64,000 nt of DNA. It comes from Methylomonas sp. (GTDB lineage Bacteria; Pseudomonadota; Gammaproteobacteria; Methylococcales; Methylomonadaceae). Below are positions 8,331 to 17,249 of the stretch, piece by piece. Below the pieces are notes generated by a model. The model was given only the letters and a program-made list of their open reading frames with translations. It made no database searches and was not told where the DNA came from. Position numbers and translations under genes: made by a program. The first letter of the stretch is position 1. Every line of letters begins with the position of its first letter. Where the stretch lies: contig NZ_JALOBS010000022.1 in the NCBI RefSeq assembly GCF_023228165.1, positions 1 to 64,000 on the forward strand, read 5' to 3'.

Positions 8331-8779
8331 CGTCAGAGTTAGCTGGGTTCGTGCATTTCTTACCGATTCCGGCTCAACGTCTATTCGCACAACCGGACAC
8401 CTCATCCCCTTGGCGGACGATTTTTTCCGAATTCTGGGGCGCCCTGCATATTCCACCCCAATCCAGCCACCGATTCCGATACGATTACGTCAGTAGTGAA
8501 TGATAGCTTTTGAAAGTGGCGAAATGTCGCGATCGACCCCTTGCTGCCAGTCACCGATGTCAGTCAGCTATGTCCGCAATCCTTCATTTAGTCGCCATTC
8601 CCTATTCAAATCAAACGGCGTAGCGGCTGTATAAAGGTCCTGTTGCCCAACGGTGAAACGACAAAACCCAAAGCATGGTATAGAAGACCCCTCCGCTGCA
8701 ATTGGCGTTGGCCCGTACCAAATGTCGCCCAAAGAAATGAGTTTCTTGGCCAACAGGCTGTCACGCAAAATTCAATTTG
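8331..8779. other. Gene-free stretch between the TA remnant and the chromate operon
   Basis: No reading frame here looks like a protein. A segment around 8500-8560 (AAGTGGCGAAATGTCGCGA) resembles short sequences at 29,555-29,577 and 57,987-58,002 and may be part of a dispersed intergenic repeat. The rest shows nothing I can support. Confidence 0.3.
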
Positions 8780-10057
8780 CTATCGGTGTACATGATCGTG
8801 GTTGGGTTTACGCGAAATGATCGCGAGCATGGCGATAACAGAACAAATCGCTCCGGCGATGGTAAAGGTCAACGGTGCTCCAAAACTGCTCACACCGTAT
8901 CCGATGGCAGGATAAGTGATTAGCCAAAACATATGCGTCAGCGCGAAATGTGCGGCATAAGCCTTCCCTCGATCAGTTTTTTGTGTATGTTCGGCCAGTA
9001 AGGTTGAAGAAGACAATGCGATGAGCGCCTGCCCCACGCCATTCAACAGCCATAGCCCGACGAACAACAAGAATGGCGGCTGCTTCATACCCGGTAACAG
9101 TATCAACCCCAAGACCACGCCACCTGTCAGCAAAGCACGTTCAGTCCATTGATGGCGTCGACCATGCAGTTCAGAAGGTCCTTTAGCGCTTGACTCGTAA
9201 CGCCCCGTAGCCCATCCCAAAAACAGCGCGGTGACCGTGGAACCAAGGCCCAACCCTGACATCGCCAACACAAATTCATTTTCACCCAGCATCAATACAT
9301 CTTTGACATACACCACCGTCGCCACGATCGCCGCCGCCCCAGCAATCGCTTCAACCAAATTCAACAACAATGCCCGTCGCAAAACAGCCTGATGAAGCAA
9401 TATCCGGGTGCCATAGGTCAATTCACCCAGAAAGGTTCTGAACGAAAACTGAATACTCGGTTTGGATACATGCGGCAACACGCTGGCGGTGACTAGAGCG
9501 GCAGAAGCTAAATAGGTGGCGGCATCAAACCAAAACAACCAGTTCAAGCCTAGTAGAGTAACCAGTAACCCAGCGACAGCAGGGCCTAAAACGGCTTCCA
9601 TATCGACCGCTATCCGTGAAAGCGATAGCGCTTTGACATACTGATCGCTGCCAACCACTTCTGGAAGAGTGGAATCATAGGTAGGCGTGAAAAAAGCTGA
9701 CGCAGCGTTAATCAAAAATATCATCAGATAGACTTGCCATACGCTGTGTACAAACGGAAATAACGCCATCAAAACGACGCGAACGAGGTCGGCTAAAATC
9801 AACAACAGTTTGCGGTTCGTGCGATCTGCCAGCACCCCTGCCGGCTGGGAAAACAGTAAAAACGCCAGGATGCGTAACATCAAGGCATTACCTATCACAG
9901 TCGCTGCCGAACTGCCGCCCACCAATTGATGGGCGAATAGTGCTAACCCAACCGTCGTGGCCCCGCTACCCGCGAGCGATATAAGCTGGGCGGAAAAGAG
10001 TAAGCTGAAATTTCGATTGCGAAAAAGTGATGGCGAAGACTGTGGCGGTTGACTCAT
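8780..10057 (-). CDS. Major facilitator superfamily transporter
   Basis: The 425-residue product has about twelve hydrophobic segments and the MFS loop 2-3 signature (GVLADRTNRKLLLILADLVR). It resembles the enterobactin-exporter/multidrug branch of MFS proteins. It is the last gene of a minus-strand chromate cluster, 62 bases after the ChrB-C-domain gene, so it may export a chromate-related or oxidised product. That is inferred from position only; the protein itself does not show a substrate. Confidence 0.82.
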   Translation of the reverse strand: MSQPPQSSPSLFRNRNFSLLFSAQLISLAGSGATTVGLALFAHQLVGGSSAATVIGNALMLRILAFLLFSQPAGVLADRTNRKLLLILADLVRVVLMALFPFVHSVWQVYLMIFLINAASAFFTPTYDSTLPEVVGSDQYVKALSLSRIAVDMEAVLGPAVAGLLVTLLGLNWLFWFDAATYLASAALVTASVLPHVSKPSIQFSFRTFLGELTYGTRILLHQAVLRRALLLNLVEAIAGAAAIVATVVYVKDVLMLGENEFVLAMSGLGLGSTVTALFLGWATGRYESSAKGPSELHGRRHQWTERALLTGGVVLGLILLPGMKQPPFLLFVGLWLLNGVGQALIALSSSTLLAEHTQKTDRGKAYAAHFALTHMFWLITYPAIGYGVSSFGAPLTFTIAGAICSVIAMLAIISRKPNHDHVHR

Positions 10058-10119
10058 GCTTTTCAGATAAATGGAGATGATTTCCTATGAACTGTCCAAT
10101 CCTCCCTTTTACTATTCGT

Positions 10120-10575
10120 CTATGCGGAAGAAGGCGGCCAGTTATGTGTTTCGCTCTGGCAATGGCGACACCATGCAAAGAGTGCATCGTAAAGTACCAA
10201 ACCTTGTTTGAGCATGTCGTGATCATTATTGAAAATGTGGGATAGGCCCAGCGATATAGCATATAGCCCTGACGATTCGGGTGTCAGATTCAGTCTCGAT
10301 GTGTCTGCGCCTCGCACAATGCTTGCCAGCTGTTGTAAGGCAGGATCATCCAGTCCGTACCGACTCAAAAAGGCATCGAAACTGCATAGTTCCCCGACAT
10401 GTGAAAGTTCGGCGCCAGGAATGTCATAAGGAATAGCGCCTGTTTCCTCTGCTACTCGAAATACCTGATCGGCAGTGACGTAAACAAATTCAGCATCTTT
10501 ATCTATGAAGCGGGCAATTAGCCAAGGGCAGGCAATTCGATCAATTTTTGGCCGTTCACGGGTGATCCATTGCAT
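10120..10575 (-). CDS. ChrB C-terminal-domain (chromate resistance) protein
   Basis: The product corresponds to the C-terminal half of ChrB alone. RERPKIDRIACPWLIARFID parallels RCRPWVDRLACAWLIRRFID in the full-length ChrB encoded at 12882-13823. ELSHVGELCSFDAFLSRYGL also has its counterpart there. It lacks the N-terminal regulatory half. I chose the ATG at 10575 because GAGGAAA stands seven bases before it. Stand-alone copies of this domain occur in many chromate operons, and a role in chromate reduction or handling has been suggested for the domain. It sits between the DUF1259 gene and the MFS gene. Confidence 0.8.
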   Translation of the reverse strand: MQWITRERPKIDRIACPWLIARFIDKDAEFVYVTADQVFRVAEETGAIPYDIPGAELSHVGELCSFDAFLSRYGLDDPALQQLASIVRGADTSRLNLTPESSGLYAISLGLSHIFNNDHDMLKQGLVLYDALFAWCRHCQSETHNWPPSSA

Positions 10576-10585
10576 GGGTATTTCC

Positions 10586-11497
10586 TCAAGTTTTCGATTG
10601 AGCATCTAGCGCGGCTTTAAAGGCTTTGGCCAGATCACTGGCTATGCCTTCACCCCAGTAGTGCAGAAAAACAATCCTCGGGGATTCGCCGACCATGTGA
10701 TTGTGTATCGTGGTAATGGCGATACCCGCACCGCGCAAAGCTTTCAGTACACCTTGCAGTTTAGTTTCCAGCACAGCGAAATCGCCTTCGACAATGGCTT
10801 TGTCATTGCTGCCGGCAAATACCGCCCAAGTATTCACCCCCATGGTTTTGCCAACCGGATGACCATCCATTTGTGTGGTTCGACCGATGGTGACTTTATA
10901 CACTTCACCAGTTTTCTCTACTGGCGCACCAATAATCGTTTCGATGGGTTTGGGATCAAGCGAGGTTTTACCGGCATCAAACGACTTAGGTTTTACATGG
11001 GTTTTAGCGCTGCTGGTTTCCTTGATTTTGGCAAACACCTTGCCGATACTGGTCGCCAGACTTTCTGCATCGCCGCTGCCGCCGATGTGCATGAACATCA
11101 CTTTTGGCGTATCCCACAAGAAATGGTTATGCAGGGCAGTAACCTCAATGCCATTTTCCAATGCTGAGCTCATCACCGGATTAATCTGGTCTTCCTGCAA
11201 CACCATATCCCCCATCACCATAGTTTTATCGCCTACTGGCGAAAAAGCAGCCCATGAGGTGAATCCGGTCGCCGCTGTCATTTTCACGCCTGCCACGGTG
11301 ACAGCCAGATCACTGCGTGGCACGGTGACTTTGAACGCATTTTCGGCGGTATCGAGTTTGCCTTTGGCGCCAGTCAGTTGCTCTATCTTGGCGATATCCA
11401 GTACGCCAGTATGCTGAGTTGGCTCTTGAGCATAGGCTACGCCCAGTAGTGATGAAATTAACAGCGCTAAAATTTGAGATTGGCGAATTGTGTTCAT
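10586..11497 (-). CDS. DUF1259 periplasmic protein
   Basis: The 303-residue product has a cleavable signal peptide (ILALLISSLLGVAYA). It contains two similar halves with the DUF1259 (LppY/LpqO-type) signatures: LENGIEVTALHNHFLWDTPK in the first half, and GAGIAITTIHNHMVGESPR in the second, each with the His-Asn-His core. The duplicated HNH-like His pairs could bind metal. It overlaps chrA by ATGA, so it belongs to the chromate operon. Proteins of this family are regular companions of chrA, but their biochemical role is not established. Confidence 0.8.
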   Translation of the reverse strand: MNTIRQSQILALLISSLLGVAYAQEPTQHTGVLDIAKIEQLTGAKGKLDTAENAFKVTVPRSDLAVTVAGVKMTAATGFTSWAAFSPVGDKTMVMGDMVLQEDQINPVMSSALENGIEVTALHNHFLWDTPKVMFMHIGGSGDAESLATSIGKVFAKIKETSSAKTHVKPKSFDAGKTSLDPKPIETIIGAPVEKTGEVYKVTIGRTTQMDGHPVGKTMGVNTWAVFAGSNDKAIVEGDFAVLETKLQGVLKALRGAGIAITTIHNHMVGESPRIVFLHYWGEGIASDLAKAFKAALDAQSKT

Positions 11498-12885
11498 ACG
11501 GTAACTCCTTGCTGGGCAAGCCAGATTTTGATGAAACTAAACAACAGACCGGCACCGCCACAGGCAGCGATGACGGGGATAACACCTACTTTGTAACGAA
11601 ACAATGACAAAAGAGCGCACAGGCTAATGAGTGCAGAAACCGTATCAAAATGTCCTGCAAAACCTTGTGGCCAGAACACATGCCAGGCGAAAAACACCGC
11701 CAGATTGAGAATCACACCGACGACGGCAGCGGTAATGCCGGTCAGAGGCGCAGTGAATTTCAGCTTGCCGTGAGTCGATTCCACCAATGGACCACCGGCC
11801 AAAATGAATATAAAACTGGGCAAAAAGGTAAAGTAGGTCACCACCGTTGCCGCAATGGCACCACCTAGAAATAGCTGATCGGGACCGAAGATTTCTTTTA
11901 CCCAACCTGCGACGAAACCGACAAAGGTCACCACCATGATCAGCGGTCCCGGTGTGGTTTCGCCGAGAGCCAGACCATCAATCATTTGATGTGGCGTCAG
12001 CCATTGAAAATGTTCAACAGCCCCCTGATATACATAGGGTAAGACGGCATAGGCGCCACCAAAGGTGAGTAGCGCCGCTTTGGTGAAGAACCAGCCCATC
12101 TGCGTCAATGCACCGCCCCAACCATAGCGAGCGCAAAGAAAACCGATTACGCCGCCCCACAAAATCAGGCCAACCAGTATCACTTTTACCAAGCCCGCCC
12201 AGCTAAACAGTGCATGCGGTGGTGTTGGCGTATTGTCGTCAATCAATGCGGGATCGAAGCTTGTTTTAGCCGAGCCATGTCCGCCGCCAACAGTGAATTT
12301 CTGCGGAGCAAGCTTACCGCTAATAGCGCCGAGGATGGCGGCCGCCAACACGATCAGCGGAAAGGGTGTATCGAATAAAAAAATGGCCAAAAAAGCCAAT
12401 CCCGCCATGGTCCACAGCACCCCATTCTTAAGTGCCCTTGATCCGATTCGATACGCAGCAAAAATCACAATGGCCGTCACCGCCGGTTTAATTCCGTACA
12501 GTACACCGGCAATCCCCGTGATATGACCAAAGGACAGATAAATCCAGCTCAAACCGATCAGAATCAATAATGATGGCAGCACAAACAAACCACCGGCAAC
12601 AATGCCGCCCCAGCTGCGATGCATCAGCCAACCGATATAGGTGGCCAACTGCTGGGCTTCCGGTCCCGGCAGCAACATGCAGTAATTCAGCGCATGTAAG
12701 AATCGCTTTTCGGAAAGCCAACGGCGCTTTTCCACTAACTCCTGATGCATGATGGCGATTTGCCCGGCCGGGCCACCGAAACTGACGAAACCAAGCTTTA
12801 ACCAAAAACGGAAGGCTTCCCAAAAGCCAACCGGATCGGGCTTGATCAATGTATTCGCAGATGATTGATTTTCAGATTGACTCAT
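11494..12885 (-). CDS. chrA: Chromate efflux transporter ChrA
   Basis: The 463-residue product is a two-domain, long-chain CHR transporter. The N-terminal domain begins FWLKLGFVSFGGPAGQIAIM, and the C-terminal domain repeats the theme (FFTKAALLTFGGAYAVLPYV, then LALGETTPGPLIMVVTFVGF). It has about ten to twelve hydrophobic segments. ChrA exports chromate from the cytoplasm. The gene overlaps chrB upstream and the DUF1259 gene downstream by four bases each, giving a tightly coupled operon. Confidence 0.93.
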   Translation of the reverse strand: MSQSENQSSANTLIKPDPVGFWEAFRFWLKLGFVSFGGPAGQIAIMHQELVEKRRWLSEKRFLHALNYCMLLPGPEAQQLATYIGWLMHRSWGGIVAGGLFVLPSLLILIGLSWIYLSFGHITGIAGVLYGIKPAVTAIVIFAAYRIGSRALKNGVLWTMAGLAFLAIFLFDTPFPLIVLAAAILGAISGKLAPQKFTVGGGHGSAKTSFDPALIDDNTPTPPHALFSWAGLVKVILVGLILWGGVIGFLCARYGWGGALTQMGWFFTKAALLTFGGAYAVLPYVYQGAVEHFQWLTPHQMIDGLALGETTPGPLIMVVTFVGFVAGWVKEIFGPDQLFLGGAIAATVVTYFTFLPSFIFILAGGPLVESTHGKLKFTAPLTGITAAVVGVILNLAVFFAWHVFWPQGFAGHFDTVSALISLCALLSLFRYKVGVIPVIAACGGAGLLFSFIKIWLAQQGVTV

Positions 12886-13823
12886 CGTGTGTTTATTCCT
12901 TTCTCAAACGTTACCAGCAAGCCGTCAAACACTGCACTGGCAGCCGCGAGCAGTTGATCATCATCGTTAATGGCATCGCGAAGTCCAGCCAACACACTTT
13001 CAATACCAACGGCTTCGGGTGGTTGCACACCGCCGACATCCAGAAAATGTACGAGCCCACCCAGCCGTTTGAGTGCAGGTTGTTCAAGATCGAAACTGGC
13101 TAATAACACTTCAAAGGTCACCCGGCCATCCACATGACTAAACGAGGCACCGTCAAAATCGAAACCGAGAGCATTAGCGGGGCAATCACTGGCAGACGCT
13201 AACCAAAGCAAATGCGCTTGAGGATCGATAAAGCGCCTAATCAACCAGGCACAAGCCAGTCTATCCACCCATGGTCGGCAGCGAGTCGCCCAAGTACGGC
13301 CTTGATAATCATTGATTGATAGGCGTGAGATTAAGCCTTCAATCGAATGTGGCTCATCCGGGGATAATATTCGAACAGTCGACAGTTCGAGTTCGCTCAG
13401 CGCACTCTCTGTTTGCCGTTGCGCTTCATCGGGAAAGAAGTCGATAGCAGACAGGTTGGCAAACACTTTGCGCAGCTTTCTGGTCTGCTTGATAAAGTCT
13501 TGAGCCGTATCAACAGACAGTTCGCCACGTTGCTTGACTATGTCTGCCAACAAAGCAGAATATTCATCACGACGGTCGAACAGGCTAATGAAATGGCTAT
13601 CGGTCGGCTCATCAGTCCGCAAAACCAATGCGCTGCCGCCATTCTCACGAACTTCTACCGCGATGATTTCTAATGTTTCGCGGCAAGGATCGCGATCAGG
13701 CATTAGGTAGACGCCATCACGCAGCACTGCCGCACCGCAAGCTTTCAATGACCGCCAGATACGCATCCGTGCGGTTGCGTTCTCGGTGGGAAGACTAATT
13801 ATAAGTAAATGCCAAATATTCAT
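12882..13823 (-). CDS. chrB: Chromate resistance regulator/protein ChrB
   Basis: The 313-residue product has the ChrB N-terminal region (residues 1-160; WHLLIISLPTENATARMRIW, LKACGAAVLRDGVYLMP) and the C-terminal chromate-resistance domain (from about 175; RPWVDRLACAWLIRRFIDP). ChrB acts as a chromate-responsive regulator of chr operons. It is the first gene of the minus-strand operon chrB-chrA-DUF1259-chrB C-domain-MFS. A 13-base dyad at 13842-13854 lies just upstream of its start. Confidence 0.9.
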   Translation of the reverse strand: MNIWHLLIISLPTENATARMRIWRSLKACGAAVLRDGVYLMPDRDPCRETLEIIAVEVRENGGSALVLRTDEPTDSHFISLFDRRDEYSALLADIVKQRGELSVDTAQDFIKQTRKLRKVFANLSAIDFFPDEAQRQTESALSELELSTVRILSPDEPHSIEGLISRLSINDYQGRTWATRCRPWVDRLACAWLIRRFIDPQAHLLWLASASDCPANALGFDFDGASFSHVDGRVTFEVLLASFDLEQPALKRLGGLVHFLDVGGVQPPEAVGIESVLAGLRDAINDDDQLLAAASAVFDGLLVTFEKGINTR

Positions 13824-13841
13824 GTAGCAAATATTACTACC

Positions 13842-13854
13842 ATGTAAAATACAT
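13842..13854. promoter_or_regulatory. Dyad operator candidate upstream of chrB
   Basis: ATGTA-AAA-TACAT is a perfect inverted repeat centred 25 bases before the chrB start codon, in an AT-rich divergent region between chrB and the hupE-like gene. It is well placed for autoregulation by ChrB; binding is inferred. Confidence 0.4.
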
Positions 13855-13992
13855 TACAAATTAATAGGCGGGGATTTGCCACACAAATCCCATCACCAAG
13901 CTCGACATCCATTGCAACGAATTGAGGTAATCCAGCGTGTCGTTTACCATAGGCAATAAAGTGCTACTTTTCTCCCACTGAATATTTTAAAT

Positions 13993-14694
13993 ATGACACC
14001 ACCAAGATCCCGTCTAGCCTGGCTTATAGGCTTACCGTTGTTCTTATGCTTTCTCAATTCCAGTGTCCTGGCTCATGGCGTTGATGCCAATACCGAACGT
14101 TTTTTACAGGTAAACCAGGGCATAGCCATCGGACCGTTTTTGTATATCGGCGCCAAACACATGGTCACCGGTTATGATCATCTGCTGTTTTTAGTCGGTG
14201 TAATTTTCTTTTTATTCCGCACCAAAGACGTGTTGGTGTATGTCAGCCTGTTTACCTTGGGACATAGCTTGACGCTGTTATTCGGCGTGTTAAGCAATAT
14301 CGCAGTCAATCCGTTTCTGATCGATGCGATTATCGGACTGTCCATTGTCTACAAAGGCTTTGATAACCTGGGCGGTTTTCAGCGCTTGCTGGGCTTTCAA
14401 CCCAATACCAAATGGGCAGTGATGATTTTTGGCTTGTTTCATGGTTTTGGCTTGGCGACCAAATTGCAGGATTTCTCCTTGCCTCAAGCAGAGCTATGGA
14501 AAAATTTATTGGCCTTTAATGTCGGCGTGGAGATAGGCCAATTTGTGGCTCTGTTGTTTATCTTGATCACTCTCGATTTTTGGCGTCGACACCGTAGTTA
14601 CTATTCCTTTTCCACCGCTACCAACACCCTTTTAATGACCGGAGGACTGATTCTGTTCGGTTACCAAATGACCGGCTACATCATCAACGGATAA
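13993..14694 (+). CDS. HupE/UreJ-family membrane protein
   Basis: The 233-residue product has a signal peptide ending SSVLAHG, then HMVTGYDHLLFLVGVIFFLF, TLGHSLTLLFGV and MIFGLFHGFGLATKL. These are the His-rich transmembrane motifs of the HupE/UreJ family of nickel/cobalt-type permeases. About six membrane segments are visible. It is the first gene of a plus-strand pair with the anchor protein that follows after four bases. Members of this family on metal islands are usually of unproven substrate. Confidence 0.82.
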   Translation: MTPPRSRLAWLIGLPLFLCFLNSSVLAHGVDANTERFLQVNQGIAIGPFLYIGAKHMVTGYDHLLFLVGVIFFLFRTKDVLVYVSLFTLGHSLTLLFGVLSNIAVNPFLIDAIIGLSIVYKGFDNLGGFQRLLGFQPNTKWAVMIFGLFHGFGLATKLQDFSLPQAELWKNLLAFNVGVEIGQFVALLFILITLDFWRRHRSYYSFSTATNTLLMTGGLILFGYQMTGYIING

Positions 14695-14698
14695 CACC

Positions 14699-15283
14699 AT
14701 GAATGACACCAAGCCTCCCGTTCAATCGTTAAAATCCCTAACTATCGCGTCCATTTTTGCAACGCTGCTGGCTGGTCTTATTCTCATTACCGCCATCCTG
14801 CCGGCTGAATACGGCATTGACCCGACCGGCTTCGGACGCATGACAGGCTTAACCGCGTTATCCACGCAAACAACAGCCACGAGTCAGTCGCTGACGATTG
14901 CCTGTCCGGCACAGAACACCGCTGAAAACTTGGCGCAAAATGGTCAACAACCACCCACGACCCAGTGGCAGGATACTGTCAAAATCGTGGTGCCCGCCGG
15001 CGAGGGGCTGGAATACAAATTCCATCTGATAAAAGGCGCTGCCCTGGAATATTCATGGGCTACCGACGGAGCAAGACTTTATTTTGATTTTCATGGCGAA
15101 CCGCAAGGCGATAAGACCGGTTATTTTAAAAGCTACAAAGAAAGTACCGACAATCAGTCGAGCGGCTCTTTATCAGCACCATTCGAAGGCTCTCACGGCT
15201 GGTTTTGGGAAAACAAATCCAGCTCGCCAGTGACCGTTGTACTGAATACCAAGGGTTCTTATCGGATTTTGGGTTTAATGTAA
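14699..15283 (+). CDS. Single-pass transmembrane anchor protein
   Basis: The 194-residue product has one N-terminal membrane segment (SIFATLLAGLILITAILPAEYGIDP) followed by a soluble, presumably periplasmic domain with aromatic-rich motifs (GLEYKFHLIKGAALEYSWAT, HGWFWENKSSSPVTVVLNTKG). Proteins of this shape, called transmembrane anchor proteins, regularly pair with HupE-like genes near metal efflux operons. The start lies four bases after the hupE stop, so translation is probably coupled. Function is unknown. Confidence 0.72.
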   Translation: MNDTKPPVQSLKSLTIASIFATLLAGLILITAILPAEYGIDPTGFGRMTGLTALSTQTTATSQSLTIACPAQNTAENLAQNGQQPPTTQWQDTVKIVVPAGEGLEYKFHLIKGAALEYSWATDGARLYFDFHGEPQGDKTGYFKSYKESTDNQSSGSLSAPFEGSHGWFWENKSSSPVTVVLNTKGSYRILGLM

Positions 15284-15442
15284 TGACGCATATCTACCTG
15301 GAGATGTCGTATGAAACCATTAAAAAAAATTGACAAGTTAGTAAAAAACGAGAGACACAAAAAGTGAAAAATCTGGACGCCTAATGTCTAGTAATTGGAA
15401 AATGCATGACAATAAAACTCCTTTGATTTAAGGCTCAATAAA

Positions 15443-15850
15443 ATGCCGGCTTTAACCATAGGCAAACTTGCCAAACAAACCGGTGTCACTGTAGAAACCA
15501 TTCGCCACTATCAACGCATCGGTTTATTGATGGAACCTGACAAACCTGATAGCGGTTATCGCTGTTATTCAGCTGATGCGGTTAGCCGAATCCGTTTTAT
15601 CAAACGTGCGCAACAAGCTGGGTTTACCTTGAAAGAAATTGCCACCTTACTATCGCTTGACGGGGCGCACTGTGCCGATGTACGGCAACTCGCTGAGCAG
15701 AAATGCCAGCAGATCGATCAACAAATCAGGGACTTAACGGCTCTTCGGCAGATATTGGGAGTTATGGTCAACGACTGCCAGCAGACAGCGTCATCCGCTC
15801 ATTGCGCTATTCTCGATGCCTTTAGCGAAGACACATCAACCCAGCCCTAA
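15443..15850 (+). CDS. merR: Mercury-responsive MerR regulator
   Basis: The 135-residue product has the N-terminal winged helix of MerR proteins (LTIGKLAKQTGVTVETIRHY, GYRCYSADAVSRIRFIKRAQ) and a dimerisation helix. Cysteines at 77, 112 and 121 have the same 35 and 9 residue spacing as the three Hg(II)-binding cysteines of Tn501 MerR, so mercury sensing is well supported. Here merR is transcribed in the same direction as merT-merP, with a MerR-type operator between merR and merT. In classical Tn501/Tn21 operons merR is divergent. Confidence 0.9.
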   Translation: MPALTIGKLAKQTGVTVETIRHYQRIGLLMEPDKPDSGYRCYSADAVSRIRFIKRAQQAGFTLKEIATLLSLDGAHCADVRQLAEQKCQQIDQQIRDLTALRQILGVMVNDCQQTASSAHCAILDAFSEDTSTQP

Positions 15851-15865
15851 TTTTTTATCTCGGAC

Positions 15866-15897
15866 TTGACTCTGTTCTAAGCAACAGGGTTTAGACT
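15866..15897 (+). promoter_or_regulatory. MerR-controlled merT promoter/operator
   Basis: TTGACT at 15866-15871 and TAGACT at 15892-15897 form -35 and -10 elements with an over-long spacer of 20 bases. Between them lies the dyad CTGTT-N6-AACAG (15872-15887). An elongated spacer with a central dyad is the hallmark of promoters activated by MerR through DNA untwisting. Confidence 0.8.
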
Positions 15898-15937
15898 CCT
15901 TGCCAATATTGAGCATGGTTTGGATTAGGAGATTACT

Positions 15938-16306
15938 ATGAATACAGACCCTGAAACCCCCGCTAACACCCCGTCATGGTTAGGTATCGGAGCCCTATTG
16001 GCTGCTATAGGGGCTTCGGCATGCTGTGTCGGGCCATTTTTGCTGTTGTCGTTGGGTATTGGCGGCGCATGGATAAGCACGTTGACGACACTGGAACCGA
16101 TCCGACCATTTTTCATCATCTTAACCCTGCTTTTTATAGGACTCGGGTATCGAAAACTCTATCTAACGCCTTACCGTTGCGAGGAAGGTGATATCTGTGC
16201 CACATCCGACATCCAAAACCGACAACGCCTAATTTTTTGGTTGGGTTCCGTATTCATTCTGCTACTGCTGGCCTTTCCCTGGGTAGCACCTTTTTTCATG
16301 GCTTGA
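15938..16306 (+). CDS. merT: Mercuric transport protein MerT
   Basis: The 122-residue inner-membrane protein has three hydrophobic segments. The vicinal cysteine pair (ASACCVGPF, Cys29-30) is in the first one, and a second pair (Cys81 and Cys87) is in the cytoplasmic loop, as required for moving Hg(II) inward. It is the first gene after the MerR operator. No mercuric reductase is encoded downstream, which makes uptake alone puzzling (see findings). Confidence 0.92.
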   Translation: MNTDPETPANTPSWLGIGALLAAIGASACCVGPFLLLSLGIGGAWISTLTTLEPIRPFFIILTLLFIGLGYRKLYLTPYRCEEGDICATSDIQNRQRLIFWLGSVFILLLLAFPWVAPFFMA

Positions 16307-16318
16307 TCGGAGTCCGAT

Positions 16319-16645
16319 ATGACCATTAAAACCAGTTTGTTAATTTTGAGCTTGTCATCAAGCGCTCTATGGATGCCGGCAGCCTGTGCTGAAACAACTG
16401 TTGCACAGCCAAACCAACAGCAAACGGTGACGCTGAATATAGAAAACATGACCTGTACCCTATGTACAGTCACCATCAAAAAAGCCTTGCAGAAGGTCAA
16501 AGGCGTAAAAGAAGTGACTGTCGATTACGATGCCAAAACTGCGGTGGTCACGTTCGATGGCCTAAAAACCGATAGTACAGCATTGATCAAAGCCACCACG
16601 AATGCGGGATATCCGGGTTCCCTCGCTCCACCGGTTTCTCGATAA
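16319..16645 (+). CDS. merP: Periplasmic mercury-binding protein MerP
   Basis: The 108-residue product has a signal peptide (LLILSLSSSALWMPAACA). A single heavy-metal-associated domain follows, with the MTCTLC motif (Cys46, Cys49). It scavenges Hg(II) in the periplasm and passes it to MerT. It starts twelve bases after merT. Confidence 0.92.
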   Translation: MTIKTSLLILSLSSSALWMPAACAETTVAQPNQQQTVTLNIENMTCTLCTVTIKKALQKVKGVKEVTVDYDAKTAVVTFDGLKTDSTALIKATTNAGYPGSLAPPVSR

Positions 16646-16661
16646 AGCTGAGGGTTGGTCT

Positions 16662-17099
16662 ATGTCTGATTGCTGCTGCTCAAATACATCCACCAAAACC
16701 AAACAGATTTGTCCTGAATGTGGTTCGACTTGTAAAAGTGTCGGTATGCCTACGCTTTACCATCAGGTTAGGTTTCCAGAGAACCAGTCGCTTATCACTG
16801 ATAGCTATTATTTTTGCCCGGCCAAACTATGCTCGGTTGGGTACTTTTCCAGTGCGGATAACACTATTCCAAAACAGCATTTACGAAGCTATCCAGCGAT
16901 TCAAAATAACGCACTTTGTTACTGTTTTGATATTGATGCCGAGCGGTATTTATCAGCGCTCAACGATCACAGGGAAGAACCGATCATAAATTTCATCAAG
17001 CAACGCACCAAAGCGAACGAATGTGCGTGTGACATCAGAAACCCGTCGGGTCAATGCTGTTTAGCGAATTTTAAGAACATGAGCCAGGTAACAGCTTGA
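16662..17099 (+). CDS. CopZ-type Fe-S/zinc metallochaperone-like protein
   Basis: The product starts with a cysteine-rich zinc-ribbon region (MSDCCCS, then ICPECGSTCKSVG) similar to the N-terminal domain of Archaeoglobus-type CopZ. Further cysteines follow (FCPAKLCSVGYF, ALCYCFDI, NECACDIRNPSGQCC), which in that family bind a [2Fe-2S] cluster. The classical C-terminal HMA domain is absent. I chose the ATG at 16662 because it follows GAGGGTTGG, rather than a longer frame overlapping merP. It stands where merC/merA would be expected, so it may sequester or reroute Hg(II) in the cytoplasm; that is inference. Confidence 0.72.
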   Translation: MSDCCCSNTSTKTKQICPECGSTCKSVGMPTLYHQVRFPENQSLITDSYYFCPAKLCSVGYFSSADNTIPKQHLRSYPAIQNNALCYCFDIDAERYLSALNDHREEPIINFIKQRTKANECACDIRNPSGQCCLANFKNMSQVTA

Positions 17100-17249
17100 C
17101 TAACAAATCCGACGCCTGGATCGCTTGTGGTTCGGTACATGAAACCAGGTTAATTGCATTGTATTTTTGGAGCAATAGGGCTACGATAAATAAGTAATGA
17201 AGATCCCTACACTTAAGTTTTAGACTTTTATCTGGTTAAACTGAATCAC

